From Fratercula arctica (taxonomy: Eukaryota > Chordata > Aves > Charadriiformes > Alcidae), in NCBI GenBank assembly GCA_947846985.1, contig CANTUZ010000001.1, forward strand, positions 38,278,727 through 38,342,726: 64,000 nt of DNA, read 5' to 3'. Shown here in pieces: positions 36,535 through 48,954 of the stretch. The position numbers were made by a program, and so were the translations under genes. Every line of letters begins with the position of its first letter. The stretch's first letter is position 1. The notes under the pieces were generated by a model. The model ran no database searches. It saw only the letters and a program-made list of their open reading frames with translations, and was not told the DNA's origin.

Positions 36535-38168
36535 ATACTTTGATATGTAACTTTTAAATAACTAAACTTTTATGTGAACTGGCCTACTTTTTGTACTGAC
36601 CTTGTTAGGAGTTTTCCTAAAAGTTTTATACTGTGTCCCTGGAAGTACTGTCAGAATATAAAGTATTACTGCAATAAAAAGTGCATCGTTATTTATATGC
36701 CAGCAGAAAATTAAGGTTTAAATGGTTGATGGCTCCTGTTCCTATCTGATCTCTAATGATGAGACAGGAAAGAATTACTGAAGTGGAAAATAATACCAGA
36801 GCGATCATAGAAAATCCAAAAAAAAACCCCCAAAACCTGGAGGTATTCAGGACTAGACGAAAACATGGCTGACCTGTCTAGTGTTGGCAATAGTCCTGCC
36901 ATGAGTAGAAGATTAGGCAAGAAGACTCCCAGAAGCCCATTCCAATCCAATATTTCTCCCATTCTGTGCTTTTTACAGAGGTCCTAGAGGGTTTTTCTAC
37001 TTTTTAATGAAACACTAGTAAGAATACCAAAAAACATTCATTTCTAGGAGAGTAAATATCAAAGATTTAAGAAATATGTTAAATATTATATGGTAGGAAG
37101 AAGAATTCAAGACCTGTGAGGAAAAAAAAAAATGGAGAATCTCAAAGACAAAATCATATCTCAGGAAGAGCAGGATGGCAGGGCTTTGAAGAGGGCTAAT
37201 TGGAATGGAAGTAGTTTGAATTCGGTCCTAAACAGGTGCCTGAACTTCAGGTGAGGGAGGCGTTGCTAAAGTGAAGGAGTTGCTGAAAGCTTTATAGGTT
37301 AGATCATTCCTACAGTAATAAATATGTTCACAAAGGTGCTAAGATAGAGGTTTACGTATTTGAACAGCAGCAGAGAGAAGGAGACTTCGGTAGACTCAGT
37401 CTGCCTGAATGTTAGGCCTTGAATCTTGAGGAATTTAGGCTTATCTGCTTGCCTCCTTGCCAATATAAGCTTTATGAAATTCATTGGCCTATGAAAAACA
37501 AGCTACCTGTACAAGAGAATCGTAGATGCTAACTAGATTAAATCATCAAGTAGCACTATTCATAGGAGGTACCAGTTGCTGAACTGAGCTCCTCCATTCT
37601 CACTATGTCCAGAAAATTGAAGAAAAAGCATGCTGGTGGAGTATACCATGACATTACTGAACTTCTCCCTTCAGGAGTATTCTTGAATGTGATCTAAGCC
37701 TGAGATCAAGCTAGCTCTGGATCATAAACAATGACACATCTGAATTTGGACAGACCTGTGCTTGACTGACAGTATAAACTTAACTTACAGAGAGGCTGGA
37801 AGCTTAGAAGTACCACTTACCGTCTGTAATCAAACTGCACTGTCTCACTCTTAATGAAGTTATGGCAGGAGAATGAGATAGGCTTGTGTAAATGTATCAG
37901 GGGAAAATCAGGACCACTATAAAGTAGGTCCATTAATAAATGAGATGGAGAATTAAATTACTAATGACTTTGAAATGGCTGAGATAAAGAAATTCTGTGC
38001 CAAAGCTGCCTTTAACAAGAGAAATAAAGTTAGGTCAATTAGGAATGCTGGAAAAAGCCCCACAAAACTGTGAACTGACTGTGAAAGAACAGCTAAGGAA
38101 ACCAGTTTTTTAACATGACTTGCCACCCAATAAAATGGGATACTTGGAATCATAGAACAGATTGGATT

Positions 38169-38200
38169 TGGATAGGATAGAATAGAATAGGATAGAATAG
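38169..38200 (+). repeat. GGATA/GAATA pentamer array in CR1 tail
   Basis: Six or more 5-bp units (GGATA, GAATA) replace the usual CATAGAATCATAGAAT octamer array of the CR1 tail. Confidence 0.85.
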
Positions 38201-38411
38201 TTTGGGTTGGAAGTGACTTTCACAGGTCATCTAGTTCAGCCTCCCTTGCAATGATTAGGGACATCTTCAACTAGATCAGGTTGCTCAGAGCCCCTTCCAA
38301 CCTGACCCTGAATGTTTCTAGGAATGGGGCATCTACCACCTCTCTGGGCAACCTGTTCCAGTGTTTCACCACTCTCATCATAAAAAATTTCTTCCTTATA
38401 TCTAAATATGT

Positions 38412-38961
38412 CTAAATATGTCTAAATCTACCTTCTTTTAGTTTTAAGCTATTACTCCTTGTACTATTGCAACAGGCCCTGCTAAAAAGTTTGTTCCCAT
38501 CTTTCCTGTAGGCCCCCTTTAAGTGCTGAAAGGCTGCAATAAGGTCTCCCCAGAGCCTTCTCTTCTCCAGGCTGAACAACCCCAACTCTCTCAGCCTGTT
38601 TTCACAAGAGAGGTGCTCCAGCCCTCTGATCATTTTTGTGGCCCTTCTCTGGACCTTCTCCAACAGGCCCATGTCTTTCCTGTGCTGAGGGGTCCAGAGC
38701 TGGATGCAGTACTGCAGGTGGGGTCTCACCAGAGCGGAATAGAGGAGCAGAATCACCTCCCTTGACCTGCTGGCCACGCTTCTTTTGATGCAGCCCAGGA
38801 TACCGTTGGCTTTCTGGGCTGTGAGTGAACATTGCCAGTTCATGTCCAGCTTTTCATCCACCAGTACCCTCAAGTCCTTCCCAGCAGAGCTACTCTCAAT
38901 CCTTTCATTCCCCAGCCTGTATTGATACTGGGGATTGCCCTGACCAAGGTGGAGGACCAGT
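38412..38961 (-). pseudogene. CR1 ORF2 remnant: distal RT and C-terminal region
   Basis: Immediately after the deletion junction the minus strand reads [15 protein letters not shown] residues. These continue in one frame (38412-38873) as [90 protein letters not shown] and later [10 protein letters not shown]. It is the same CR1 type (B) as the copy at 61.4 kb. The catalytic Asp residues of RT are not present in this part. Near 38401-38431 the word TCTAAATATG is triplicated. Confidence 0.94.
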
Positions 38962-39606
38962 TTCCCTTTTTCCAGTCACCCAGGACTTCATGTGACTGCC
39001 ATGACTTTTCAAATATCATGGAGAGTGGCTTGGGAATTACATCAACCAGTTCCCTCAGGACTCTGGGATGCATCTTGTTAGGTCCCATAGACTTTGTATG
39101 TTCAGGCTCCTCAGGTGGCCATGAACCTCATCTTCTCTTACAGTGGGAGGGACTTTGCTCCCCCAGTCCCTGCCTTGTGGTCCATCCACTTGAGAGGTGT
39201 AGGGAGAGAAGTTGCCAGTGAAGACTGAGGCAAAAAACTTGTTGAGTATCTCAGCTTTCTCCTCATCTGTTGTTACCAGTTTGCCAGTCTTGCTCATCAG
39301 GGAGCAGTATGCTTTCTTTGCTGATGTACTCATAGAAGCCCTTCTTATTATTCTTTGCGTCCCTTGTGCCAAGTTCAGCTTCATTTGTGCCTTGGTCTTC
39401 CTGACCCCACCCCTACATAACCAGGCATTATCCCTATACACTTCCCAGAATACCTGTCCCTGCTTCCACTACCTGTGCATTTTCTTCTTGCCCTTTAGAT
39501 TGACCAACAGGTCTTGACTCAGCCATCCTTTCTTGCCTTCCTTTCTTGATTTCTTACACCTGGGGACTGAGAGCTCCTGTGCTTTATCAAAAGTGTCCTT
39601 AACGAT
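38962..39606 (-). pseudogene. CR1 ORF2 remnant: linker and start of reverse transcriptase
   Basis: Minus-strand frames give VYRDNAWLCRGGVRKTKAQM, then [50 protein letters not shown], then (after a frame change near 39090) [26 protein letters not shown] and GDWKKGN. This is the linker and N-terminal finger region of CR1 RT in the correct order. The frame is broken at least twice. It ends at GDWKKGN, exactly before the RT core motifs, which are deleted. Confidence 0.93.
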
Positions 39607-40002
39607 CTAACAGCTCTGTTCTGCTCCCTTTCCCCTGAGGGCAGTTTCACAGGGGGTCCTATTGACTAACTCCTTGAAGAGTTGGAAGTTTGCTTTCCTA
39701 AAATTCAGGGTCCTGATTTTACTCTTCTCCTGATCCATATCCCTTAGGACTGCGAACTCCACCAGTGCATGATCACCACAGACCAGGCTGCCTCCAATCT
39801 TGACGTCACTGATTAGCTCACTTGCATTGGTGACCAACAGGTCCAATATCACATCCCTTCTGGTAGGGCTGCCTATTACCTGGCTTAAGAACTTAGCCAC
39901 GATGCACTCCAGGAATCTCCTGGATTGCCTACAGCTCACCATGCTACTTTTCCAGCATATGTTGGGGTGGCTGAAGTCCCCCAGCAGGATGAGAGCCTTC
40001 AA
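39607..40002 (-). pseudogene. CR1 ORF2 remnant: C-terminal part of AP-like endonuclease
   Basis: An open frame of 131 codons on the minus strand. It contains LLGDFSHPNICWKS (the GDFN/GDFS motif of apurinic-type endonucleases), RRFLECIVAKFLSQVIG-like residues, SPTRRDVILDLLVTN and VCGDHALVEF. In this enzyme family the final motif is SDH; here Ser is replaced by Gly while Asp and His remain. In an intact CR1 this domain nicks the target DNA to prime reverse transcription. The N-terminal part of the domain is absent because the copy is 5'-truncated at about 40032. The frame closes just after the GKGAEQSC codons. Confidence 0.93.
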
Positions 40003-40032
40003 GCACGATGCCTCCTGTAACTGGAGTAAGGT

Positions 40033-43000
40033 GGCGCAGTACGGAGTGCGCCTTCAATACTGAAATACCTTTTATTCTCTGCACTCATTAATACCAGGCC
40101 TGTAATCTCCAAACCAACTTAAATTGTTAATTCTATCAAAAGAAATCACTCAACCCTGCCTTGGCCTCTAGGTTGCCTCACTCATGCTTTTTCTCTCACC
40201 CTGTCCCCCTCCCTGTTTTGACAGAAGTGTTTGCACTGTCTTATGGCTAACTGCATTTTGTAGTTTTCCACTGGGACAAATAACTTCTACGGAGTAATGA
40301 GATTTATTAGCCTGAGTGAAGGTAACTCAACAGTATTACTTCCATTAAACAAACTAATTTGTCAGATCAGGTATGTCTTCATGGCACAGCATTCATTGTA
40401 CCGTTTAGATTTACTCTAATTAGATGTTAAGCTGAAGATTTCTCATTGGCACTGGAATTGGCACTGCTGTCTTTGCTCTTACCAGGTTTTCTTCTAGACA
40501 TTTCCTCCATATCATGCCTTTCATTCTCTTCCTTTTCTACTCAGATCATTAAATCCTACCTGAGTGATCTTATCCTCCCAATCACACTTCTACGTCTCAT
40601 ATACCACTTTTAACTCTCTCTTCTTTTTGAGGAATGTGGTACATTAGGAAGGCTCACTTGGAAATGAAGTGGCCATCTTTTTCATCATGTTTTTCATAAC
40701 AAATACAAAGTGCATTGGGCTAATGTAATCTTGAAACAATCACCCTGAGAGGTATGTAACATCTCTCTTTATTGAGAGCTTCCTGTTTAAATATCAAGGT
40801 GATTAATGATTGTAAGGGTCAGTAATTTAGTAGAACCATTTGGGTGACAGGTTATTTTATAATCCTCTATTTTTGATGCTGAAAGACCAAACTATTATCT
40901 ATTCAAATGTAAATGCTTTCAAGCTGCTTTTCTGGCAACTATATTAGTGCTGTTGTTTGGTGTAAACAAAATAAGCTGAATGATGAAAACCAGAAATGTT
41001 AAGGCCAACACAGACAATTATACTTTCCTACAGTGGAACCAGAAATGGAAGAAACATTAACTTTATTGCAGTATTTATCAGTATGTTGAACTCAAGGTTT
41101 TTAATGTACAAGAATCTTTCACACTATTCTAATTCCACCACAGAGATGTTCCAATGAGAGCAGGGAGTCATAAATCAGAAGCAGAGAATGATCGTCCCTA
41201 GAAGAAGATTTAAAAGAAAAAAATCAAGGAAACCAAAAAACAGCCACAGGAAGCCTCATTTTTCTGCCTCCCGGAACATTTATTTTGTTTCTAAGACACT
41301 TTCTGAGCCATATTCATTAGCCATTCCTCATCTGGTATTCCTGTTCCATTTCACGTCCCCCAGAAGCTCTATTATTTCACACCAAGAAATGGTTGCTGGT
41401 TAGGGAGGGAAAATCAGAAGATGAGAGACTGCAAACATTGCCTTTCTGCTCCCAGATATGGGGAGAGGATGCCGGATGGTGAGGAATCCTTTCCTTGGAA
41501 ACTCAGTGATGGGTAAAAGGACTAACAAAGTATCAAATACTGAGAATTATCTGGGACCAGAATGGGAAAATAAATGGTTTTCCAATGGCTTTAGAAATAA
41601 GTGTGATGTTTTGCATATGAATTTCAGTAACTTTGTGACTTCAAAGCTTGTGCAGTGCTTACTTCGTTGAATATTCAGACAGCCTACAAAAAATTACTTG
41701 AATGTCCCAAATCAAGAACAGCACCTAGATATGTCATTAATAAAACATTTTGCATCTGATGTGAGATTTAATGAAATCTAACGAATGATAGAGAATCATC
41801 AGTAAAAGGTCAGACAAAAACTTGGAAAATGTTAAGCACGTTATTTTGGCTTCTCATTTGCATTTAGAGTTCTGTGAATTTACATTCCTCTTTACAGTTG
41901 CTTTACATTAAAGTGATGGTGTAAGGTAGCCTTATAAATGAAAAAATGGCATGTACTCTATAGCTTACTGTTTAAATATCGCTAATATAATGATGCCAGG
42001 GAAGGAAGTCTAAGGAAAATGATAATCAGATCTTTACTGGATTTGACAGAAATCTAAGAAACATGTGGGTTTATAAAAATTAGGCTCCTGAATTTGACTG
42101 AAGCACTTTGATAATCTCCTTGAAAAAGTGAAGATCAGTGAAATATTCCTTGAAAAAATCCCTAAATACCAGAACTCAGGTCAGCACTGAAATTTGTAAT
42201 CCGTATCTGACTCTTCAGTCAAATTTACCTTGTCAGAAGAATCACGCTTTATCATATGCATCACTTTAATCATATTATAGATGTTTGGAACAAACCTATT
42301 AATAATCATGTTTTGGAACTATATAAATGTTCTGTTCACTGAAGCAAGAGTAAATCATGTTAAAACACAGCGAAAACACTGCTTGCACAGTCTTGGAACA
42401 TGCAAATTTACCCTGTAACTCCCATTCTGAAGGAGGATTGCTATGAAGAGCAAAGGAACAATCAGAACTTCCCTTTCAATATTTATTAAAATATTTGTCA
42501 GAAATTTCCATTACATGTATGTTGTTGAAAATTCAGGGTTTTAATCTCTTTAGCAGCTTTGATAGCAAGAACAGGTAGAAAAAAGTTTTGTCATGTCAGA
42601 CTAAAAAATTAATTCTAATTTTATGTTTCTTTAGTCTTCAAAGACAAAAGGGTGTTAGGAATACACTCGTTCTTGCAAATCAAATGTACTCATCCAAATT
42701 CATACTAATTATGCATATTACTAAAAACATGCTGTTTTTCTGTAAATTTATCTATGCCTGTTAAGGCTCTTTACCATTATTTCACACACACAGAGATATG
42801 AACTAAATGCTCATCCTCAGTGGTGTCTCTTTGGAGATTTAATGTGGTAAAGATATACTAACGTTACTAATGCTTTTTGTTGAAATGTGAGACTGATCCA
42901 AAGTCACTTATTTATGTTGGTATCTACCCAGCCATAGGAAAAAAATCCTTGCTGAAATTCCTTCTTTATGCATATTATGCAACTACTGAAGTGAAAAATA

Positions 43001-43898
43001 TGAGGGTTTTTCTAATTTTTTTTTCTCATGCAACAATTTCAAGCTTTAGAATGTAACTTTGATCCTACACACTGAATGATAGAAAGGTAAACAACCTCTG
43101 AATCTGTGATGCAATTGTACAGATAAATAATCTTTGAAGGGACTGATATTTCAATAAAGATTTATTTTACTATCTAGTGTATTTGTTATCACAATACCAC
43201 ACGCGTGACACGAGCATATTGCAATACCACAATCCAGAACTGAATTAATATTGTCACTTTGTTTTTTTTTTAGTTTTTCTGTTTTACAGACATATTTTAA
43301 AAGTCTCTTTTCAGCACAGTTTCCCTTGAATTCCTGCATGTTCACACCATGTACCATTGCAATCCATCCAATCGGACTTTTGAAATCCATCCAATATTGA
43401 TTTAAAACGGACTTTAGAAAGAGTGTAATTGATTGCAATCATAAAGTGCAGATGTGTACAGGAAAAAAAAAAAACAAACACAAAAGATTAGCCTCTTACA
43501 AAAAAGTGATTTAAAAGTTAATCAAGAGCTGGAACCATTCTAATTATCTTAAAATTTCTCCACCTGTTAACTAATAGAAAACAAGACATTTACTTATAAT
43601 TCAAATGCATTAATATTGTGATTGAAAATATGAAACAATATTAAGTATTATACAGAGCAGGATAGAGTTTACATCTTGAGACACCTAGATACATTTGTCT
43701 GCATGCAAATATCTGGATGTTTAGCTGGGTCAAATATGTTGGTCTGGTGCACGTCATGTGTACCGCTGGGTATTGCAGGTAGTACAAGGTGACTCTTTTC
43801 TTGGCAACTGAAGTTCAACCATGTCCAGTTCGATTAATGTGTCCTGGATAATGGTTCAGCTGTCCAGCCACCAGACGTCTGTTTTAGGGTGAGACTAA
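40033..43898. other. AT-rich non-coding DNA, no gene seen
   Basis: No gene or transposon recognised. At the CR1 5' boundary lies GGCGCA..TGCGCC (40033-40052), a small GC-rich hairpin. A short direct repeat AATCCATCCAAT occurs at 43362 and 43385. Confidence 0.65.
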
Positions 43899-44335
43899 CA
43901 GCTGCAGAGGGCTCAATTCAGTTGACTAAACATAGGTGTCTAGTGTCATCTTGGACATCATAGGAAATCTGAGACATCATGTTAGAGCTGCAGATATAAC
44001 ATGGGGCATACAGGAGACTGTGTGGGCAGTGGGGATACCTGAAGACACCTCAAACAGCACTAGATGCTTATGTGTGGGCAGTTGAATTAAGTGCCCAGGC
44101 TCCATCAACTGTAACGAACAGAGGCTTGATTTAGTTGCCCACACATAGGGAGTTTAGCAGTGGGACTTATTTGCCAAAACATAGGTGACTTGTCTTATGA
44201 GATGCCCTAAGGTATGTCTCCGGAGCTCTGGATGCTACTTTACTAGGTTAAGACTTCAGAGTCATCACCAGGGGATCTCTCAGGTACATGAAGGCATCTC
44301 AGATAACACTAAATGCTAGAACTTCAAGTCACTTG
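43899..44335. repeat. Unclassified repeat with internal direct and inverted copies
   Basis: Four related copies of one motif lie within about 430 bases. Copy A (43904-43945) contains GGCTCAATTCAGTTGACTAA and CATAGGTGTCTAGTG. Copy B (44058-44089), CACTAGATGCTTATGTGTGG followed by GCAGTTGAATTA, is A in inverted orientation. Copy C (44118-44150), AGGCTTGATTTAGTTGCCCA followed by CACATAGGG, is direct. Copy D (44164-44190) contains TTGCCAAAACATAGGTGACT. A partial echo (CACTAAATGCT) lies at 44307. It looks like an old interspersed repeat of foldback type, family not identified; the outer limits could be wider (43.7-44.6 kb). Confidence 0.6.
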
Positions 44336-47300
44336 AGACACCCTAGCCATCCACACTGGGTTGGCAAATATGACAAGAGAAGAAGGGGAGATTCATACCC
44401 TTAGGGAATAGCAGATAGAAGCCAGATGGAATGGATTTTCACTGGTGCTAGAAGTGGTGCTTTAGATCACTGATAAAACCCCCAGACATCCACTAATTAT
44501 AATGAGGATTTATACACTTAACATTCAGGTAAAAACCTGTATGTAGATGTCTAAATTCAGATGTCTTAACCTTGTGATCTGATTTCTGTTTAAAAGGAAG
44601 TATAAAATGTTTATAGTAAAAACAGCTGAAATATTATTAGTAATTTGAAACAGGGAGTATAATTCTATATCGTACAACAGTAGCTTAGGATGGCAGTTTG
44701 TAGGTATTAGAGTTAATTTAAAAATTAGCTAATAAAATACTATGCTAACTTCCTTTAAGATTATTTCCATCCAGTTTAGAGTCTTTCTACATATTTGTCT
44801 CTATTTATGTCTTTTCTACCATAATATTACTGGTAATTTCTTTCTCTGCAAAATAAAGCCAAGATCTCTCCTCCTCTGAAAAGTATTTTGACTATATCTG
44901 AAATTTAACTCGTAGGTTAATACATATTAAGTCTCTCGGTCTCCCTTCAGACTAGTCACTATGTTTGCTAAGATTTTGTAGGTTCAACTGGTCTAGCTCA
45001 CCCTAAGGAAGGATGGCAGGGAATTGTAGGTCTCCTTGTGATGTTCTTTGTAAGGAGCAAAGCTGAAGAAAATATAAAATGGTATACATGGTTTCTTACT
45101 GTATGTCTACAAGCATCATCATTTTTGGTAAGCTTGGCATTTCTTCACATAACTCTTGCTTACATTTGGTCAAGCTTTATTGTTTTGTCCTCTTTGCATA
45201 AGTCCACAGGCAGACCTGACGTGGTAGACGTGTCTATACTGATAAACTGATGATGTCCAAAGGGCAGGCTCTGACACAGGACCCTGATGTGGTCTGTGTG
45301 TATAGGTGTTAGACCACTCCACAGATCAGTTTTGATCTGCTTCCACTAGCCTTCTCCAAAATAAATTGCTTTAAAGGAAACTAGCCCTAAGCAGTGTAGA
45401 TGTATGCCAGCTGGTGTGTGTTGTTCTTGGAACCAGACTGGTTCATGGCCTTCTTTTATTTAATGGTGTAGCATAAAACTACAGTGACCCTGATCTTTTT
45501 TGAAATACCCTCTTTTTCCCCAGGACAGTCTTTCTAAGCTTTGCTACAACTCGTAATAGCAATTCCTTTCTTGACAGGGCAGCTGTCAGAGTAACTTTTT
45601 TGGTGAGACCAGTACAGCACCTACAGACTACCTCATCATGAAACAGAATGTGGTTCACAGATATCAGCTCTGACAAGGATTGGAAAGCCACAGCACAGTG
45701 ATATGAAGACTATCTCCTGCTATTTGGCTCCAGTATAAATTTAGCTGTATGCATATGTATAATTGGACCTGAGGCAGTTCATATATGCTCAGCTGAGGTG
45801 TGTCTCCTCTGTGTTACCCTAACAGTGCTAAGTATGCTCTTCAGTGATGTGGCCAGAACCTTATTTTGCAATTTCTAATTGCAACTTCAGCACATGGTTG
45901 TATTAATGGCAGAGTTTAAATCCATAGTCCCAAATCCTCTAAGCAAATCCTTATTCCCTCAGGTTTGGAAATAAGGTAGATGGAATCAGCTTAGATGAAT
46001 GTGCAACTGCTGAAGTACAGGTGGCTTAATAGAATATGTATAAAAATTGCCTGCATTGGAGAAAGAAGCTCCTATAATTACTATTTTGTCTAAGCCATTG
46101 AACAGCAACCATAAACTTCCGTGTCATTGTGTTACCTAAAATGGTCACCCTGACATTTGATCAAGGAGGGATGGCACCTTTCTTTGTTAAATTATTTGAT
46201 GCAGAGCCTGGTTACTTGAGAAATTAAAAAAAAATTGTGTTTCATACATTTAAAAACACTGCAGGCCCAGATTTAATTTAGTTTTGTTTGGGACCCAAGA
46301 CAATTAACTCTGGAATCAATCTATTTTAAAGAAAATGTTTTCAGCTGCAGCTGCAGGCAGCTTTTTCTGTTTCAGATACAAAAGCTGTAGTTAATTATCC
46401 AGTCAACAATAATTCTATTTAGTCTGGGGAAAAAATCTAGTTTTAATTTTCAAGCTTTAAATCAGCAGACACTGGAACTTAATCAGTGATTGTCTAATGA
46501 GAAATTAAACAATGTCCTTAGAAAACAGACTTCACTCCTGTCTTCTAGGGCTAAAATTTAGGTTTAAATTTGCCTTAAGAAGAAAAGCAAATTGTATTTT
46601 TAGTAGCTACAAGGAAAGTGATATGAGGCTAGCCTGGGAAAGGTCATGCATTACAAAAGATCACACTTGACATGAAAACACCTTGAGACATTTCAGGTGG
46701 AAAAGCAGACAAAAAACAAAAGGATACCAGTCTGTTTCATTGCAAATGTTTTGGTTTACAGTTAAAGCAGGAAACATTAAAATAGTCTTTTTTTTTTATT
46801 ATTATTTTTATTCTAAAGGAAATTCACTGCTAATTGTGAAATATCTAGCAACACTGGACCTGTAACACAAGAATTGAAATTCTGACACAACAGGAGTGGA
46901 ATAAAGCTACAATATAGCTGCATTGAAAAGAAGCTTTTACTTTCTAATCTCATCTGCACATGATCTGCCTAACATCATCTTCTTCAAATCCCTTTAGAAA
47001 GAAAAAGGTACATTAATACTGCAGGTCTATTATAGAGATAGTAAATATCTGGAAAGGAAGAGATGATAGTATAAAGCAGCATAGTTCTGGCTTTCAAACT
47101 CTAGTTTCCTTTTTTTTGGAAAAAAAACCCCAAATCCGGTGTTTTTCATCCTGTCCCTCAAGCTGTACTCCTGGGCTGTGCCTAAGCTGACCTGCAGGCA
47201 AATTCATCTGGTGTGTATTGTGGTGTGTAGAGGAACTCATCCTTCAGATTTGGACCTGACTTTCATCTGGCCTGTGCAACCAGGTTCCTCTACATGGAAG

Positions 47301-48818
47301 CCAGGGCTTGTAGGAAAAGTAGACAGATGAGGTGGAAACTGGCCTCATCCTGATAAAATGTTGGGTTGTGGAGCAGGTATGCACACGGACTGGTAGCTTC
47401 ACCATGCGCCTTGTCAATGCTTTTTAATATTTTGGTGCCTGCCTGATGGAGGAAGGTGTAATTAAGCGATGTCTGTTCACACCCAGCTAGAAGGAGTCAA
47501 CTTGTGGAGGGTGAGGAGTTCCTGCCACTTCAGTGAGTACCTACAGCTCCTGGCAGTCTAAAGGAATCTAACCATCCCAAGAACACTGCTGTTCTTGCCC
47601 AGTGTAGTTAAATCATGACTATCTTGCAGGCGTCTTAAAAGTGATAACTTTTTTCTCCAATTACATCTTTATGTACCTCACTGTAAGAGTGCTGCCTTTG
47701 GTTTGCCCTTTCTGGAGGACGGGAGGGAGCGGGGACTTATAAACCTCCACTAGGAGTACCCCCACCCATCTCCTACAGACACATTTACTTTCCACTGTTT
47801 CCAGCTCCTCCATATTATTCAGTATGACTTTCTTTCACTAACTAACTCAATGTGTATTATTTCTTCCTTGTTTTTTTTTAAGACACAAACCAACCTTACA
47901 TACATTTTCTGTCTTCTCCCTTTCAAAAATGTAAGAGTCCTCATTTCCTCTTGCACCCATCACAAAAGTGATGTGTTAAGAAGCCCTCTTCAAAGTGTGG
48001 CCTCCTGAAGCTGTCTTGATTGCTTGTGATGTGGCCAATCATGGATTCACTTAAGTGTAGCTTTCCAACTACAGGACCAGGTCTAACAGTGCTTTGCAAC
48101 CACATTTTGTCTATGTATTTCATTGTGTCTCATGGAAGGGGACTGTAACTCTTTCTTGAGGAGATGATATCATCACTAAGACAGTGACTGAAGTTCATGG
48201 TCTTAGCCTATATTTAATTCATGGAAATTGTGTTGCCAGGTTCCAGGGACTAACTTTTTGTGGGGTAGCCTTGAAAAGACTGGGAAAAGTTGAGCAAAAA
48301 ACCCATGTAATTAATAGATCTGTTAGAAATAAAGATATTTTTTTTAAATGGTAATTATTGTTATTTTTTAAGTAAATTTATTCTGGGGTGTAATAAAAGC
48401 ATGTGCTTTCAGAAGGGAGCACACATAAGCCTGGTGGCCATAGAACCCAATTTTATGTCCAAAATTTGCGGAAAAAGCCTTACAAGAAGAGTTACCTAAG
48501 GTAAAATACTATTTTCATAATACTAGAGAAGTGAGGGTCACTAGGTATTTCCTCTGCTTTAGACCTTCAAGTTAGACTGACAGATGCTATTTTCACCTGC
48601 ATATCTGACATTTCAGAACACGATCTTATTCTTTCAGCCATTTGTATGTATCAGTGCTAACTAGAATTGCTCCAGTTAAAATATTACCTTGGTTGTTTTA
48701 TGCACTTTTTGGATTAGTAAATCTCAAAAGCAGTCTGCAGATGACAGAAATATTAGTCTGTAATTTGGATTAGTCCTGAATTGTTTGAATAAAATGAAAT
48801 AATCCATTTGGGTTAAAG

Positions 48819-48833
48819 AAAAAAAAAAAAAAA
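48819..48833 (+). repeat. poly-A run (A15)
   Basis: Fifteen uninterrupted A. Confidence 0.9.
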
Positions 48834-48928
48834 TTACAGATATACGCTACCTACTTTTTGAAAGCAATTTTGAATATACATACCTGCTGTGCTTATACTG
48901 ATATATAAATTAAGGGGATTATATGTCC

Positions 48929-48954
48929 TTTTTTTTTTGTTTTGTTTTGTTTTT
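48929..48954 (+). repeat. poly-T and (TTTTG)n
   Basis: T10 followed by TTTTG units. Confidence 0.9.

Larger units (their letters stand above)
32430..38145. other. AT-rich non-coding DNA, no gene seen
   Basis: A 103-codon minus-strand frame at 32918-33229 and an 83-codon one at 36111-36362 are not recognised. The stretch holds a poly-A run, a hairpin/direct repeat and a TA microsatellite, listed separately, and a conserved-looking AT-rich stretch at 35.4-35.7 kb mentioned in the findings. Confidence 0.6.
38146..40032 (-). mobile_element. CR1 LINE, antisense, about 1.9 kb, RT core deleted
   Basis: The longest CR1 in the window, 3' end at the low coordinates. Read on the minus strand from 40032: end of the ORF2 endonuclease, linker, start of RT, then a jump near 38960 to the distal RT/C-terminal region, the 3' UTR and a tail. 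The tail has decayed into GGATA/GAATA pentamers (38169-38200). The 5' truncation falls within the endonuclease domain, so ORF1 and the N-terminal part of ORF2 are missing. Read on the plus strand, the 3' UTR shows the typical GGGTTGGAAGTGACTTTCA and TTCAGCCTCCC blocks. Confidence 0.95.

Noticed and set aside
40033..40052. GC hairpin at the CR1 5' boundary as a functional terminator or origin
   Set aside because: A 6-bp stem at a truncation junction has no supporting context; likely incidental.
45245..45290. C/D-box snoRNA suggested by TGATGATG and a nearby CTGA
   Set aside because: Box spacing is far too short and there is no terminal stem.
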